A DNA stretch of 32,127 nucleotides, taken from DAIUCA01 sp964613675 (GTDB lineage: Bacteria; Pseudomonadota; Gammaproteobacteria; Competibacterales; Competibacteraceae). The stretch is from positions 1-32,127 of the forward strand of contig CAZTIH010000016.1 in NCBI GenBank assembly GCA_964613675.1, read 5' to 3'. The notes under the pieces are model-generated. The model ran no database searches. It was not told where the DNA came from and saw nothing but the letters and a program-made list of their open reading frames with translations. The first letter of the stretch is position 1; each line of letters begins with the position of its first letter. This document shows, in pieces, positions 1 to 8,312 of the stretch. Made by a program: the position numbers and the translations under genes.

Positions 1-311
1 GGACGCGGCGGCTCCTCGACAACCTGGTGCAAAACGCCCTGCGCCACGGCAAACCACCGGTGCGCATCACGGCCCACATCACGGCGACGGCGTGGGTTGT
101 GCGAGTGTGGGACCAGGGAGACGGCATTGCGTCGGCAGATTTGGCGGCCCGTCTCCAGCCGTTTAATAGCGGCACGCGGGCGGGAACTGGCTTGGGATTG
201 GCGATTGCGGCGCGATTGGCGGCCCAACAAGGGGCTGAACTGCGCTTCGTACACCCGAAAACCGGGGGTTTTGCCGTCGAAGTGCATTTTCCCTTATACA
301 AGCCCAGTTAA
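1..311 (+). CDS. Sensor histidine kinase, C-terminal ATPase domain (5' end outside window)
   Basis: The reading frame is open from the window edge to the TAA at 309-311. Only about 100 residues are present and they form the end of a GHKL (HATPase_c) domain: an N box (DNLVQNALRHG), a G1 box (DQGDGI), and a G2 box (GTGLGLAI). The domain binds ATP and phosphorylates the histidine of the missing dimerisation domain. The stretch QPFNSG before the G2 box resembles the EnvZ/OmpB branch of kinases, but the sensor part lies outside the window, so the stimulus cannot be stated. A response regulator would be expected upstream. Confidence 0.85.
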   Translation, partial: TRRLLDNLVQNALRHGKPPVRITAHITATAWVVRVWDQGDGIASADLAARLQPFNSGTRAGTGLGLAIAARLAAQQGAELRFVHPKTGGFAVEVHFPLYKPS

Positions 312-381
312 TTGGCAGAGATTTTACCTCCTCATATCCGCGTCGATGGGCGCGTATGGGGGTTCCTACAATGTGAGCCAC

Positions 382-403
382 AAAAAAGCGGCTCTTCAGC
401 CGC
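382..403 (-). terminator. Rho-independent terminator of the HDOD gene
   Basis: On the minus strand GCGGCT, a GAAG loop and AGCCGC (403-388) are followed directly by six T (387-382). The stem is six perfect, GC-rich base pairs. It lies 36 bases past the stop of the HDOD gene at 439 and fits an intrinsic terminator for that gene. On the plus strand the hairpin has no T run, so it should not stop transcription from the kinase gene. Confidence 0.85.
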
Positions 404-438
404 CATTGCTCCAAATAACTTGCCACATTTTGGAGAAA

Positions 439-1317
439 CTACCTCGATAGCATTTTTGTCGTCGTTTCCGAGACAGCTTCAATCATGTGTTTCTGTATCT
501 CCTGCAAATCTTCCTCCGTCAATCGCAACTTCTTCAAGCTCCCCTCGGACAGCAATACAGTGTCTTCGTCGGTATCAGGACCTAAACCGATATTGTGCGC
601 GGCGTAATCTGCAACATGGATAATTTGCGCGAGAGGGTGGGCGTCTTCATGATCGGGCTGATGGTGATAACGCACTGCATTTACCTGGTCGACGGGCATT
701 TCCCAATGCGCACAAAAGCTCGCACCCATATCCGCGTGATCCAGCCCCAACAAATCCTGTTCAGCCATACACAAATCGCGACCTTGCAACGAGGTAGGCC
801 ATTTCACGCCCCGCGCCAAAATATAGGGATCGAGAATCATCTTGCCGACATCGTGCAACACCCCAGCCGTGAAAGCATCTTCCACACAAGCTGGCATTCG
901 CGAAGCTGCAATCATCCGTGCCCCAAACGCGACCCCCAACGCATGGCGATAAAGCACATCTGGACTTAGATCGTAAGCACCCAAACGCTTCAACATGAGC
1001 CGCTCCATGCTGATAATGACGACCAGCGACAGAAGCGCCTGCATCCCCACCGAAACACAGGCTTGCTGAATACAATTCACGGGGGTACCCCGACGGTAGT
1101 ACGCCGAATTAGCTAGGTGTAATACGCGAACGGTTAATGCTGAATCTGTCTCAAGAACCGCCGCCAAGTCCGACAGATTAGAACGGGGCGAGCTTGCAAC
1201 TAGGCGCGCTTTAGAGAGCACACCCGGTACTGGTGGGAGGCTTTGCTTAGAACTTAAAACATCTTGGCGAAGATCTTCACCCATTAAATCCATTGGGTTG
1301 AGGGCGGCTTGAGGCAT
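439..1317 (-). CDS. HDOD domain signalling protein
   Basis: This 292-residue protein is a single HDOD domain covering about residues 20-240. Diagnostic stretches are LPPVPGVLSKA, a DSALTVRVLHLANSAYY helix, and AGVLHDVGKM with an HD pair at H155-D156. HDOD proteins are regulators related to HD-domain phosphohydrolases and usually lack catalytic activity. Some act in chemotaxis, biofilm or stress signalling. Keeping an HD pair is less usual for the family, so hydrolase activity is not excluded. There is no receiver, GGDEF or EAL domain. A TGGAG about 10 bases upstream supports the ATG. The gene stands alone and ends at its own terminator (382-403). Confidence 0.88.
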   Translation of the reverse strand: MPQAALNPMDLMGEDLRQDVLSSKQSLPPVPGVLSKARLVASSPRSNLSDLAAVLETDSALTVRVLHLANSAYYRRGTPVNCIQQACVSVGMQALLSLVVIISMERLMLKRLGAYDLSPDVLYRHALGVAFGARMIAASRMPACVEDAFTAGVLHDVGKMILDPYILARGVKWPTSLQGRDLCMAEQDLLGLDHADMGASFCAHWEMPVDQVNAVRYHHQPDHEDAHPLAQIIHVADYAAHNIGLGPDTDEDTVLLSEGSLKKLRLTEEDLQEIQKHMIEAVSETTTKMLSR

Positions 1318-1533
1318 AACTGAATAGCTCCACAGAATGTACTGTTTATTTAGGCAACAAATAGCATCGTTGTTATCAGATTGTCGATAAAATCTTTAGT
1401 CGATCCCTAGCATTTGTGCAAATCATCACACTTCACTCACAAGAACTTTACAACCTAAATTCCTTGCGGTGGCGCAACAATACGGGGTTGATTACTCTTA
1501 ACCCTGCGATTTTTCCCGCTAGAGCGACGCGCT

Positions 1534-1836
1534 ATGACTCACAATGCCCCCCGAATGTACATCGAACTGATGATCGTGGAACTACAGTTGCCAGGTTGTT
1601 TCTCCCTCAAAGAGAAACGCCAACGTTTAGGTGGTTTGCGGGAACGATTTGGCAAGCAAGCGAACGTGTCGGTTTGCGAAAGCGGCTACCAGGACCTGCA
1701 CCAAAAAGCCCAGTGGTCTTTTGTCGCGGTTTCGCTGGATCCGACCATTAACGACACGGCACTGAAACGCATTGAGCAGCACTTGAGCAGCGAGGTAGAT
1801 GCCATAATTTCATCGGTATTTCGCGAAAAACTGTAG
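1534..1836 (+). CDS. DUF503 (YlxP-like) family protein
   Basis: This small protein has 100 residues from the ATG at 1534, or 93 from the ATG at 1555. The core IELMIVELQLPGCFSLKEKR, then NVSVCESGYQDLHQKAQWSFVAVS, matches the DUF503/YlxP family of about 95-residue ferredoxin-like-fold proteins. Its biochemical role is not established. YlxP often sits near infB-rbfA, which is not the case here. The 1555 ATG puts the first beta strand where family members usually start, but it has no ribosome binding site. The 1534 ATG has a weak TAGAG upstream, so the start is uncertain. The gene is convergent with cobT, 13 bases away. Confidence 0.85.
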   Translation: MTHNAPRMYIELMIVELQLPGCFSLKEKRQRLGGLRERFGKQANVSVCESGYQDLHQKAQWSFVAVSLDPTINDTALKRIEQHLSSEVDAIISSVFREKL

Positions 1837-1853
1837 CTAAATCAGCGATTTAG
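1837..1853. terminator. Short AT-rich hairpin between convergent DUF503 and cobT genes
   Basis: CTAAATC and GATTTAG form a perfect 7-base inverted repeat around an AGC loop. It begins right after the DUF503 stop and covers the cobT stop codon (1850-1852). Position between two convergent genes suggests a bidirectional end signal. The stem is AT-rich and no T run follows on either strand, so its strength as an intrinsic terminator is doubtful. Confidence 0.4.
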
Positions 1854-3616
1854 AAGTGCTCACTAAACAAAGACGCTAGCTCCATCATTAAAGTCACGGA
1901 AAATTGCTCGGGTTCGTGGATCGTCACGGCCCGTTGGTAATAGCTACCGACTTCGTGACCAATACCTACCGCCGCCAACTGCACCAGCCCCCGTTTTTCA
2001 ATCTCACCAATCACTTGCCGAAGATGCGCATCGAGGAAGTGGGCGGGATTGACGGCGAGGGTGGCATCATCTACCGGCGCGCCATCTGAAATAACCATCA
2101 GAATGCGTCGTTGCTCTGGTCGGGCTAACAACCGTTGATAGGCCCAACTGAGGGCTTCCCCGTCGATGTTTTGCTTTAACAACCCCTCTTGCAGCATTAA
2201 ACCGAGATTTTTCCGCGTACGCCGCCACGGTTGATCCGCCGATTTGTAAATAATGTGCAATAAGTCGTTGAGCCGCCCGGGCAATAAAGGCTTCCCCGCC
2301 CGCAACCACGCTTCACGACTTTCACCGCCTTTCCAAGCCTTCGTCGTAAATCCAAGCACTTCCACCGCAACACCACACCGTTCGAGGGTGCGGGCTAAAA
2401 TATCGCTGGTCATTGCCGCCACCGAAATTGGCCATCCCCGCATCGAACCCGAATTGTCGATGAGCAACGTCACGACGGTATCGCGAAATTTCATCGACTG
2501 TTCGCGCTTAAAACTCAATGGCATCAATGGGTTAATCACGATTTGGGGTAACCGTTGCACATCCAAATACCCCTCTTCCACGTCGAATTCCCAAGCACGT
2601 TGCTGTTGTGCCATGAGATGGCGTTGTAGCCGATGCGCTAAACGACCAATCAACCCCTGTAAATGGCTCAGCCGTTGATCTAGCAAGGCTCTTAATCGAC
2701 TCAACTCGCTGGGGTCACACAAATCGCTCGCATCGGCAATGCTGTCATAGGCATTCGTAAAATTTTTATATAAATCCGCTGGTTGGGCTGCAAAACTTCG
2801 CCGTTCCCCTCGCCCCGCCTCTTCGCTTCCCCCTAAATTTTCATCCGTTTCTGCTTCAGATAAGCCTCCCTCAGCCGCCGTGGGACCGACCTGTTCATCC
2901 CCCTCCCCGGTCGCAATCTCAGGCGGGGGATTCTCGCCTTCATCCCCGGTGTGGGGCGCATTTTCCGTGTCTTCGTCATCGTTTTCGGGCGCCGCTTCAT
3001 CGTCGTTGGCATCGGCGGGCGCTAACCAATTCATCGCCTGCAACAAGGCTTTGGCGTGTTTTGCAAAGGCGGCCTGATCATGTAAGTGACTGGCGAGATT
3101 GGCAATTTGTACGCGGTGTTCGTCGCAAAACTCTCCCCATACCGATAAAGCAGGCTCCGCTTCCGACGGCACGGGTGCGATGAGGGCGTCAAAACCGAGG
3201 AGCCGTAACGCGTCGAGTTTGAGCACTTGGGTCTGTTGCGTCACGCGGTGAAATCCCTGCCGCACCGACCGTTTCGCCAAACTGGCCTGCAAATTCGTGG
3301 CAATTCCACAAAACTCCCGCACGCCCAACGCTTCACAACGGAGTTGCTCTAAAACTTCAAATGCTGCCCGACCCGGACCCTCGGTTGGTGCGCGTTTCTG
3401 ATGCGTTTGAGGGCTGTGAAACCGTTGACGCAACGCCATTGCGTCGGCCATTCCGCGCCACGGGCCAACTTCTTGAAACTCAATCGGGCCATCGGCGGGC
3501 AACCGCAACTCCACCGGCGCTGATTCGTGGGAACGACGCGCCAATGCCCGCGCTGCATTTTCAACGGCGTGGCGGAATGACCCATTTTTGGGGGACTGAT
3601 CAAAGGGAGATTTCAT
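1850..3616 (-). CDS. cobT: Cobaltochelatase subunit CobT-like VWA protein
   Basis: This 588-residue protein is collinear with aerobic CobT. It has an N-terminal all-alpha region (to about 200), a strongly acidic, Pro/Gly-rich linker (about 203-270, runs such as NDDEAAPENDDED), then the conserved block LCDPSELSRLRALLDQRLS and a C-terminal von Willebrand A domain. The VWA domain has a MIDAS motif, DNSGSM (near 387-392), and ILMVISDGAPVDD. In the aerobic B12 pathway CobT pairs with the AAA+ ATPase CobS as chaperone for CobN, which inserts cobalt into hydrogenobyrinic acid diamide. Neither partner nor any other cob gene is in the window. The first in-frame start codon is TTG at 3622; the ATG at 3616 is chosen. 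No clear ribosome binding site is visible, which suggests translation linked to phnX 38 bases upstream. Confidence 0.9.
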   Translation of the reverse strand: MKSPFDQSPKNGSFRHAVENAARALARRSHESAPVELRLPADGPIEFQEVGPWRGMADAMALRQRFHSPQTHQKRAPTEGPGRAAFEVLEQLRCEALGVREFCGIATNLQASLAKRSVRQGFHRVTQQTQVLKLDALRLLGFDALIAPVPSEAEPALSVWGEFCDEHRVQIANLASHLHDQAAFAKHAKALLQAMNWLAPADANDDEAAPENDDEDTENAPHTGDEGENPPPEIATGEGDEQVGPTAAEGGLSEAETDENLGGSEEAGRGERRSFAAQPADLYKNFTNAYDSIADASDLCDPSELSRLRALLDQRLSHLQGLIGRLAHRLQRHLMAQQQRAWEFDVEEGYLDVQRLPQIVINPLMPLSFKREQSMKFRDTVVTLLIDNSGSMRGWPISVAAMTSDILARTLERCGVAVEVLGFTTKAWKGGESREAWLRAGKPLLPGRLNDLLHIIYKSADQPWRRTRKNLGLMLQEGLLKQNIDGEALSWAYQRLLARPEQRRILMVISDGAPVDDATLAVNPAHFLDAHLRQVIGEIEKRGLVQLAAVGIGHEVGSYYQRAVTIHEPEQFSVTLMMELASLFSEHF

Positions 3617-3654
3617 AATCAAATCAACTGGTTATTAACCTTGTTTGAGGTGCT

Positions 3655-4467
3655 TTAAGGTTCTTCGCCAAGCCGTACCCGTTCGGCTATATGCGCCAAG
3701 GCACTGGGCAAATCGGCAACAGTATCAACTATCTCGTGCGCGCCGGCGGCGATTAGGCGTTGCATTCCTAACTCACGTCGCGACTGCTGTTCTGAGGGCG
3801 AAAGCTGTTGCCATTCCGCGAAAGTTAAGCCGACTTGGTTGCCTGAAATCACGACTCCTACTGTCCACATCCCTGCATTCAACCCTTCTTCGATACCGGC
3901 AATGGTGTCATCGACCTTTACACAGAGCTTTACCGAACTTGCCCCCAATGCGATGACATTTTGAAGCGCCATCCACGGTCCCGGACGGCCCCCAGCTTGA
4001 AGGTCGTCCCCAGCCACCACTTGTTGCGGGGTGATGCCGTAGGCGGCGGCGGCCGTCAATAATTTGTCCATTACAATGCGGGGGTAACCCGAGCAAGAGC
4101 CGGTACGCAAACCGCTCTCGTGCAGATGTGCCAAAAGTTTGGCGGCTCCTGCAATCGGCTGTGAATATTGAGTGACCGTCGCGAGCTGCAAGGGCATAAA
4201 ACGCCGATAAATTTCGTCCACATCCAGATCGGTCATTTCACGATGATATTGCCGTTCCCACTTTTCGATGACGGTGGCTAATCGGCCCATAGCTGCAATG
4301 TGATCGCGTTTTGACATCCCCATAAAGGGTCTCGCTTCGTCTGCCGTTACGGGCACGCCCAGTTCTCCAAACGCATCAATGAGCACTTGAATTGGCGCAA
4401 CGGAGCCAAAATCGACTAGCGTACCGGCCCAATCAAAAATCACGGCCTCTAACGGCTCATAATTCAT
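3655..4467 (-). CDS. phnX: Phosphonoacetaldehyde hydrolase
   Basis: PhnX is a HAD-superfamily enzyme that hydrolyses phosphonoacetaldehyde to acetaldehyde and phosphate, the second step of 2-aminoethylphosphonate use. From the ATG at 4467 the protein has 270 residues, the usual length. The nucleophile falls at Asp12 (FDWAGT) and the Schiff-base lysine at Lys53 (MGMSKRDHI), the same numbers as in the characterised Bacillus cereus enzyme. This and a GAGG eight bases upstream support 4467 over the in-frame ATG at 4506. CSGYPR and VKVDDTIAGIEEG supply the later HAD motifs. The gene sits between waaG (45 bases) and cobT (38 bases). No transaminase phnW, transporter or regulator is present. Confidence 0.95.
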   Translation of the reverse strand: MNYEPLEAVIFDWAGTLVDFGSVAPIQVLIDAFGELGVPVTADEARPFMGMSKRDHIAAMGRLATVIEKWERQYHREMTDLDVDEIYRRFMPLQLATVTQYSQPIAGAAKLLAHLHESGLRTGSCSGYPRIVMDKLLTAAAAYGITPQQVVAGDDLQAGGRPGPWMALQNVIALGASSVKLCVKVDDTIAGIEEGLNAGMWTVGVVISGNQVGLTFAEWQQLSPSEQQSRRELGMQRLIAAGAHEIVDTVADLPSALAHIAERVRLGEEP

Positions 4468-4512
4468 CGTAAAAACCTCATTAGAAAAACGAAATGGAAT
4501 AAACAATTAGGG

Positions 4513-5622
4513 TCAACGAGATTTCTGGTGCTTTGCCATAACAATTTCCGTTATCAACATGGCGGCATATTCTGCACGGTGATAAAAATCGTGCTGTTGA
4601 CCATAGACGATACCGCATTGACGCCAGATTTCTCGGTGATTCGGCAATTTTAGGATCATTTCATCAATCGCTTGTGACAGTGCAGTCCGCCGAAAAGGGG
4701 ATGCCAATACTTTACCCATACGACTCCTGAGCACGTGAAAAGCGAACCCACAATGATCGACGGTAATGACGGGTAAGCCAGAGACAATAGCTTCCAGGAT
4801 AACATTACCGGTATTTTCGCGCCGCGCTGGATGAATGAGCAAATCGGCAGTCGCCATCCACTGTGAAACATCATTGCGAACACCGAGAAAATCCACGGAC
4901 AAGTTCAAAAATCTGGCCATATACCGATAAATACTGGTTTTCCCTTGCCCTATGACAACCAAATGCGCTCCTTGTTGACAATGAGATAGGGCATATAATA
5001 CGCGATCCAACCCTTTAGTATGGAAACCCGATCCTACGAAGAGCAGAAGCGGTTTTTCCTGAGAAACGCCTATTTCTTGCCGATAATCTTGGCATATCGA
5101 CCTATTGACGGGAATAAATGGACGGATTCCCGGCGGAATTACTTGAAACCGATGGTCAGCCGTGCCGTAACATTGTTGGAAAGGTCGAGCCGCTTGGGGA
5201 TGCAGTGTCAAAATATTGGCGTTACTATGGGCGAATACGGCGGCTTCTCGTGCCACGCGATGACGATACCTTGGCGTCCAGCGATACCACTCCCCGTAAC
5301 GTGCCCTTGCCTGAGCCTGAAAACACACGTCGGCTGCGTAAAACACATCGAGTCCTGTCATCGGCATAAATCCTATAATCCCTTCAAAATCAGGAAAATA
5401 AGGCAAAACATGCTCGGCTAACTGATCGTCGCGACCGTGATTTGTCCAAGCGCGATTGGGAAACTCGCGAACGACGAGACCCACTGGAAATTCTCCAATC
5501 CATTGGCGCGTCAAAATAGTGACTTCATGACCGCGTTGCATAAGCGCCATCGCTATCCGTAAGGCTTGGATTTGTAGGCCCCCATGGGGAAAATAACGAT
5601 TTAGAATTAAGGCTAAGCGCAT
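4513..5622 (-). CDS. waaG: Glycosyltransferase family 4, WaaG (RfaG)-like LPS core enzyme
   Basis: This 369-residue GT-B retaining glycosyltransferase has the GT4 signature near the C-terminus (RRENTGNVILEAIVSGLPVI, then a CGFAFHV stretch) and the WaaG-specific block GFMPMTGLDVFYAADVCF. WaaG adds the first outer-core hexose to heptose II on the inner face of the membrane. The start ATG at 5622 is favoured over 5673 because the chain then begins MRLALILNRYFPHGGLQ, the WaaG pattern. Its ATG shares the bases CATG (5620-5623) with the waaC start on the other strand. No good ribosome binding site precedes it. The exact sugar added cannot be read from the sequence. Confidence 0.85.
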   Translation of the reverse strand: MRLALILNRYFPHGGLQIQALRIAMALMQRGHEVTILTRQWIGEFPVGLVVREFPNRAWTNHGRDDQLAEHVLPYFPDFEGIIGFMPMTGLDVFYAADVCFQAQARARYGEWYRWTPRYRHRVAREAAVFAHSNANILTLHPQAARPFQQCYGTADHRFQVIPPGIRPFIPVNRSICQDYRQEIGVSQEKPLLLFVGSGFHTKGLDRVLYALSHCQQGAHLVVIGQGKTSIYRYMARFLNLSVDFLGVRNDVSQWMATADLLIHPARRENTGNVILEAIVSGLPVITVDHCGFAFHVLRSRMGKVLASPFRRTALSQAIDEMILKLPNHREIWRQCGIVYGQQHDFYHRAEYAAMLITEIVMAKHQKSR

Positions 5623-6631
5623 GAAAGTTCTACTAATCAAGTCGTCTTCGATGGGAGATGTACTACACGCCATGCCCGCAGTGACGGAGGCCCATCGCTA
5701 TTGTCCTGCATTACAGGTCGATTGGGTGGTGGAAACGGCATTTGCCTCGTTAGTACACCGTCACCGTCACATTCACAGCGTGATTTCAGTTAATTTGCGC
5801 CGTTGGCGAAAGCAAGGATGGTCAGCCCGCCATGAAATTGGCGAGTTTTACCGAAGATTACGGCAAAATTCGTATGATTGGGTGCTCGATAGCCAGGGAC
5901 TCGTCAAAAGTGCGACACTTGCTCTGCTAGCGCGGGGAAAACGGGCGGGATTCGATCGACAATCTGTGCGCGAATGGCCAGCTTCATTGGTGTACAGCCA
6001 GAAAATTGGCGTTCCTAAATCCTTACATGCCCTCCAAAGACAGCGATTATTGTGGGCGCAATTACTTGGCTACTCTCTTGCCGACACGGCTCAACTAGAT
6101 TACGGACTCCTTAATTCAACAGCCAATAAATCGTTAAAAAACAATGACTTATGGCTACTTCATGGCACTACTTGGGCGAGCAAATTATGGCCTCTAGCTC
6201 ACTGGCAAAAACTCGCGGTTTTGGCGGTTGAAGCGGGCTGGCAGGTTCATATTCCCTCGGGCAACGAATCTGAACGCGACTTTGCCCAAAAAATCGCCAA
6301 TGGTTTGACGAATGTTACGCTGTACCCCTCCCTCGGACTCGACGAATTGTTGACCAAACTCACTTGTGCTCGTGCTGTTGTAGGCGTTGATAGCGGGCTT
6401 TTGCATTTAGCGGCGGCACTCGATCGTCCTGCAATCGGTCTTTATGGGCCAACTGACGCGGATTTGACGGGAAGCATGAGTATTTACCACCGTCATCTAA
6501 GCGTCAATTTTCCGTGTGCCCCGTGTTTTTTGCGCCATTGCCCGTTGGAACACCAGCCTCCTTGCTGGAAAACCGTCACGCCTGAACAGGTCTGGTTGTC
6601 ATTAAACAAGTTGATTCATTTACCGACGTAA
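5621..6631 (+). CDS. waaC: Lipopolysaccharide heptosyltransferase I
   Basis: This 336-residue GT9 family protein begins MKVLLIKSSSMGDVLHAMPA, the hallmark of WaaC, which transfers L-glycero-D-manno-heptose from ADP-heptose to Kdo2-lipid A. The GT9 motif GVDSGLLHLAAALDRPAIGLYGPTD is complete near residues 254-278, followed by the short CAPCFLRHCP segment. The TAAGG about 8 bases before the ATG is a plausible ribosome binding site and lies inside waaG on the other strand. The last 12 bases overlap the 3' end of folA. WaaF versus WaaC was judged by the SSMGDVLHAMPA start (WaaC-like). Confidence 0.93.
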   Translation: MKVLLIKSSSMGDVLHAMPAVTEAHRYCPALQVDWVVETAFASLVHRHRHIHSVISVNLRRWRKQGWSARHEIGEFYRRLRQNSYDWVLDSQGLVKSATLALLARGKRAGFDRQSVREWPASLVYSQKIGVPKSLHALQRQRLLWAQLLGYSLADTAQLDYGLLNSTANKSLKNNDLWLLHGTTWASKLWPLAHWQKLAVLAVEAGWQVHIPSGNESERDFAQKIANGLTNVTLYPSLGLDELLTKLTCARAVVGVDSGLLHLAAALDRPAIGLYGPTDADLTGSMSIYHRHLSVNFPCAPCFLRHCPLEHQPPCWKTVTPEQVWLSLNKLIHLPT

Positions 6632-7099
6632 TAAAGTCTGAAAACTAAAGGTAAAAATATGACTTTCATCCGCATCGTGAAACTGTTCATCGACGATTTT
6701 CCATTCATTTTGGTTTAATGCAGGAAAATAAGCATCTCCCATTAACTCAGCCTCTATTTTCGTGAGATAAATACAATCCGCTAAAGGTAACCCTTGGGCA
6801 TAAATTTGTGCCCCACCACCAATCATAATTTCACTCCCCGATTTCGCTAACTTGATTGCGGCATCGAGGCTTTGCGCAATGGTGATTTGTGGCCATTCAA
6901 TGGCTTGTTGAGTCACGACAATTAGACGGCGTCCTGCCAATGGGCGCCCAATGGACTCATAGGTTTTTCGTCCTAAAATCAAATCTTTACCTAAAGTAAG
7001 TTGTTTGAACCGCTTTAGATCGTCGGGTAAATGCCAAGGCAACTGATTGGCTCGTCCAATAACCCGATTTTTGGCCATCGCGACAATTAATGAAATCAT
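6620..7099 (-). CDS. folA: Dihydrofolate reductase
   Basis: This 159-residue enzyme reduces 7,8-dihydrofolate to tetrahydrofolate with NADPH, feeding thymidylate and purine synthesis. The substrate loop and acidic residue are present (NRVIGRANQLPWHLPDDLKRFK, with the Asp of PDD), as are the NADPH-binding LGRKTYESIG and the MIGGGAQIY glycine pair. Length is equal to that of E. coli FolA. The ATG at 7099 directly follows the apaH stop (TAAATG), so translation is probably coupled. The 3' end overlaps waaC by 12 bases. Confidence 0.98.
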   Translation of the reverse strand: MISLIVAMAKNRVIGRANQLPWHLPDDLKRFKQLTLGKDLILGRKTYESIGRPLAGRRLIVVTQQAIEWPQITIAQSLDAAIKLAKSGSEIMIGGGAQIYAQGLPLADCIYLTKIEAELMGDAYFPALNQNEWKIVDEQFHDADESHIFTFSFQTLLRR

Positions 7100-7927
7100 T
7101 TATTGACGACTACAAGCGATTTGAATGAATGGGGATTCGGTTTCGGTATCTACGCGAATCGCCGTTAATTGGTTGCCCCAAACACATCCTGAATCTAGGG
7201 CAATCACATTTGCTTCTCGATAGCATCCCAATGCAGCCCAGTGACCGAAAATAATGCGCGTGTCGAGGGATTTTCGCTGCGGAAATCGGAACCAGGGAAT
7301 GAGATGTTCTGGGCACTCTTGTAGCGTTTTTTTGAAGCCAAAATCCAGCTTTCCAGAAAAATGACAGCACCGCACTCGCGTGAAAAAATTGACGATGACC
7401 CGCAACCGTTCTCGCCCCGTCAGATGATCACGCCAATAATCTGACTTATCGCCAAATAGGTCTTGTAAGAATGTCTTGTAATCGTCACTTCGCAATGCTG
7501 CGTGAACTTCATTTGCTAAATCAATCGCTTGCGAGATGCTCCACTGTGGTGCAAGGCCCGCATGAACGAGTGCTGTATTCAACGACGAATCGTAGTGAAT
7601 CAAAGGTTGTTGGCGTAGCCAATTCAACAATTCTTCGCGGTCAGGGGCCGCCAAAACGGGTTCCAAATTATCCTTATTGTTTTTCTCTTGCCGCACTAAT
7701 CCGACACCCGCTAATAATAGCGTAATATCGTGATTTCCTAATACACAAATAACCGCCTTATCAAGCTGCTTAATTGCGCGTAAACAGGCTAATGAATTAG
7801 GTCCTCGATTAACTAAATCTCCCACTAACCATAAGCGATCATTTAAGGGATCAAATTTGAGTTTATCTAGGAGTCGGCAAAAGGGATCATAACACCCTTG
7901 CAAATCACCTATTGCATAAATCGCCAT
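7100..7927 (-). CDS. apaH: Symmetrical diadenosine tetraphosphatase
   Basis: This 275-residue metallophosphatase cleaves Ap4A into two ADP and has also been linked to removal of Np4 caps from RNA. The three metal motifs of PPP-family phosphatases are present at the N-terminus: GDLQGCYD, GDLVNRGP and GNHD. The later IFGHWAALG and ALDSGCVWGNQLTA stretches are typical of ApaH. It starts one base after the apaG stop and directly abuts folA. The order apaG-apaH-folA is commonly conserved in gammaproteobacteria. Confidence 0.98.
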   Translation of the reverse strand: MAIYAIGDLQGCYDPFCRLLDKLKFDPLNDRLWLVGDLVNRGPNSLACLRAIKQLDKAVICVLGNHDITLLLAGVGLVRQEKNNKDNLEPVLAAPDREELLNWLRQQPLIHYDSSLNTALVHAGLAPQWSISQAIDLANEVHAALRSDDYKTFLQDLFGDKSDYWRDHLTGRERLRVIVNFFTRVRCCHFSGKLDFGFKKTLQECPEHLIPWFRFPQRKSLDTRIIFGHWAALGCYREANVIALDSGCVWGNQLTAIRVDTETESPFIQIACSRQ

Positions 7928-7928
7928 A

Positions 7929-8312
7929 CTAATGCAGTACCCTGGGAGGACTTAATACGAACGGTGGGATAGGGGCATCAAACGCGGTCCCATCATCAGC
8001 CACCATTTGATAACTTCCCGTCATGCTTCCCAGAGAAGTTTTCAAAATTGCGCCGCTTTGATAACGGAAATTTTCCCCCGGCAACAAATGCGGCTGTTCT
8101 CCTACGACTCCCTCGCCTCGCACTTCCTCAACATGGCCATCGCCATCGGTAATAATCCAATGGCGAGAAAGTAATTTAACGCCAATCGTTCCCACATTCG
8201 TCATTGTTACGGTGTAAGCGAACATAAATCGTTGATTTTGCTTATCGGATTCGTTTGCACGATATTCGGCAGTGACTTCAATCTGAATGTCGTATTTAGG
8301 AGGACTTGACAT
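7929..8312 (-). CDS. apaG: ApaG protein
   Basis: This 127-residue protein is a single fibronectin-III-like ApaG domain. Conserved features are FAYTVTMTN, SRHWIITDGDG, VVGEQPHLLPGE and the GSMTGSYQMV strand. The family is linked to divalent-cation resistance in Salmonella (CorD), but its molecular role is unclear. The ATG at 8312 follows the rsmA stop with no gap (TAAATG) and has no Shine-Dalgarno sequence of its own, so re-initiation after rsmA is likely. Confidence 0.97.
   Translation of the reverse strand: MSSPPKYDIQIEVTAEYRANESDKQNQRFMFAYTVTMTNVGTIGVKLLSRHWIITDGDGHVEEVRGEGVVGEQPHLLPGENFRYQSGAILKTSLGSMTGSYQMVADDGTAFDAPIPPFVLSPPRVLH

Noticed and set aside
1318..1533. Promoter elements between the HDOD and DUF503 genes
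   Set aside because: A TAAAAT is present at 1388-1393 but no -35 hexamer lies at the right distance.
1416..1751. 111-codon open frame upstream of and across the DUF503 gene
   Set aside because: It overlaps the DUF503 gene in another frame and shows no recognisable motifs or ribosome binding site.
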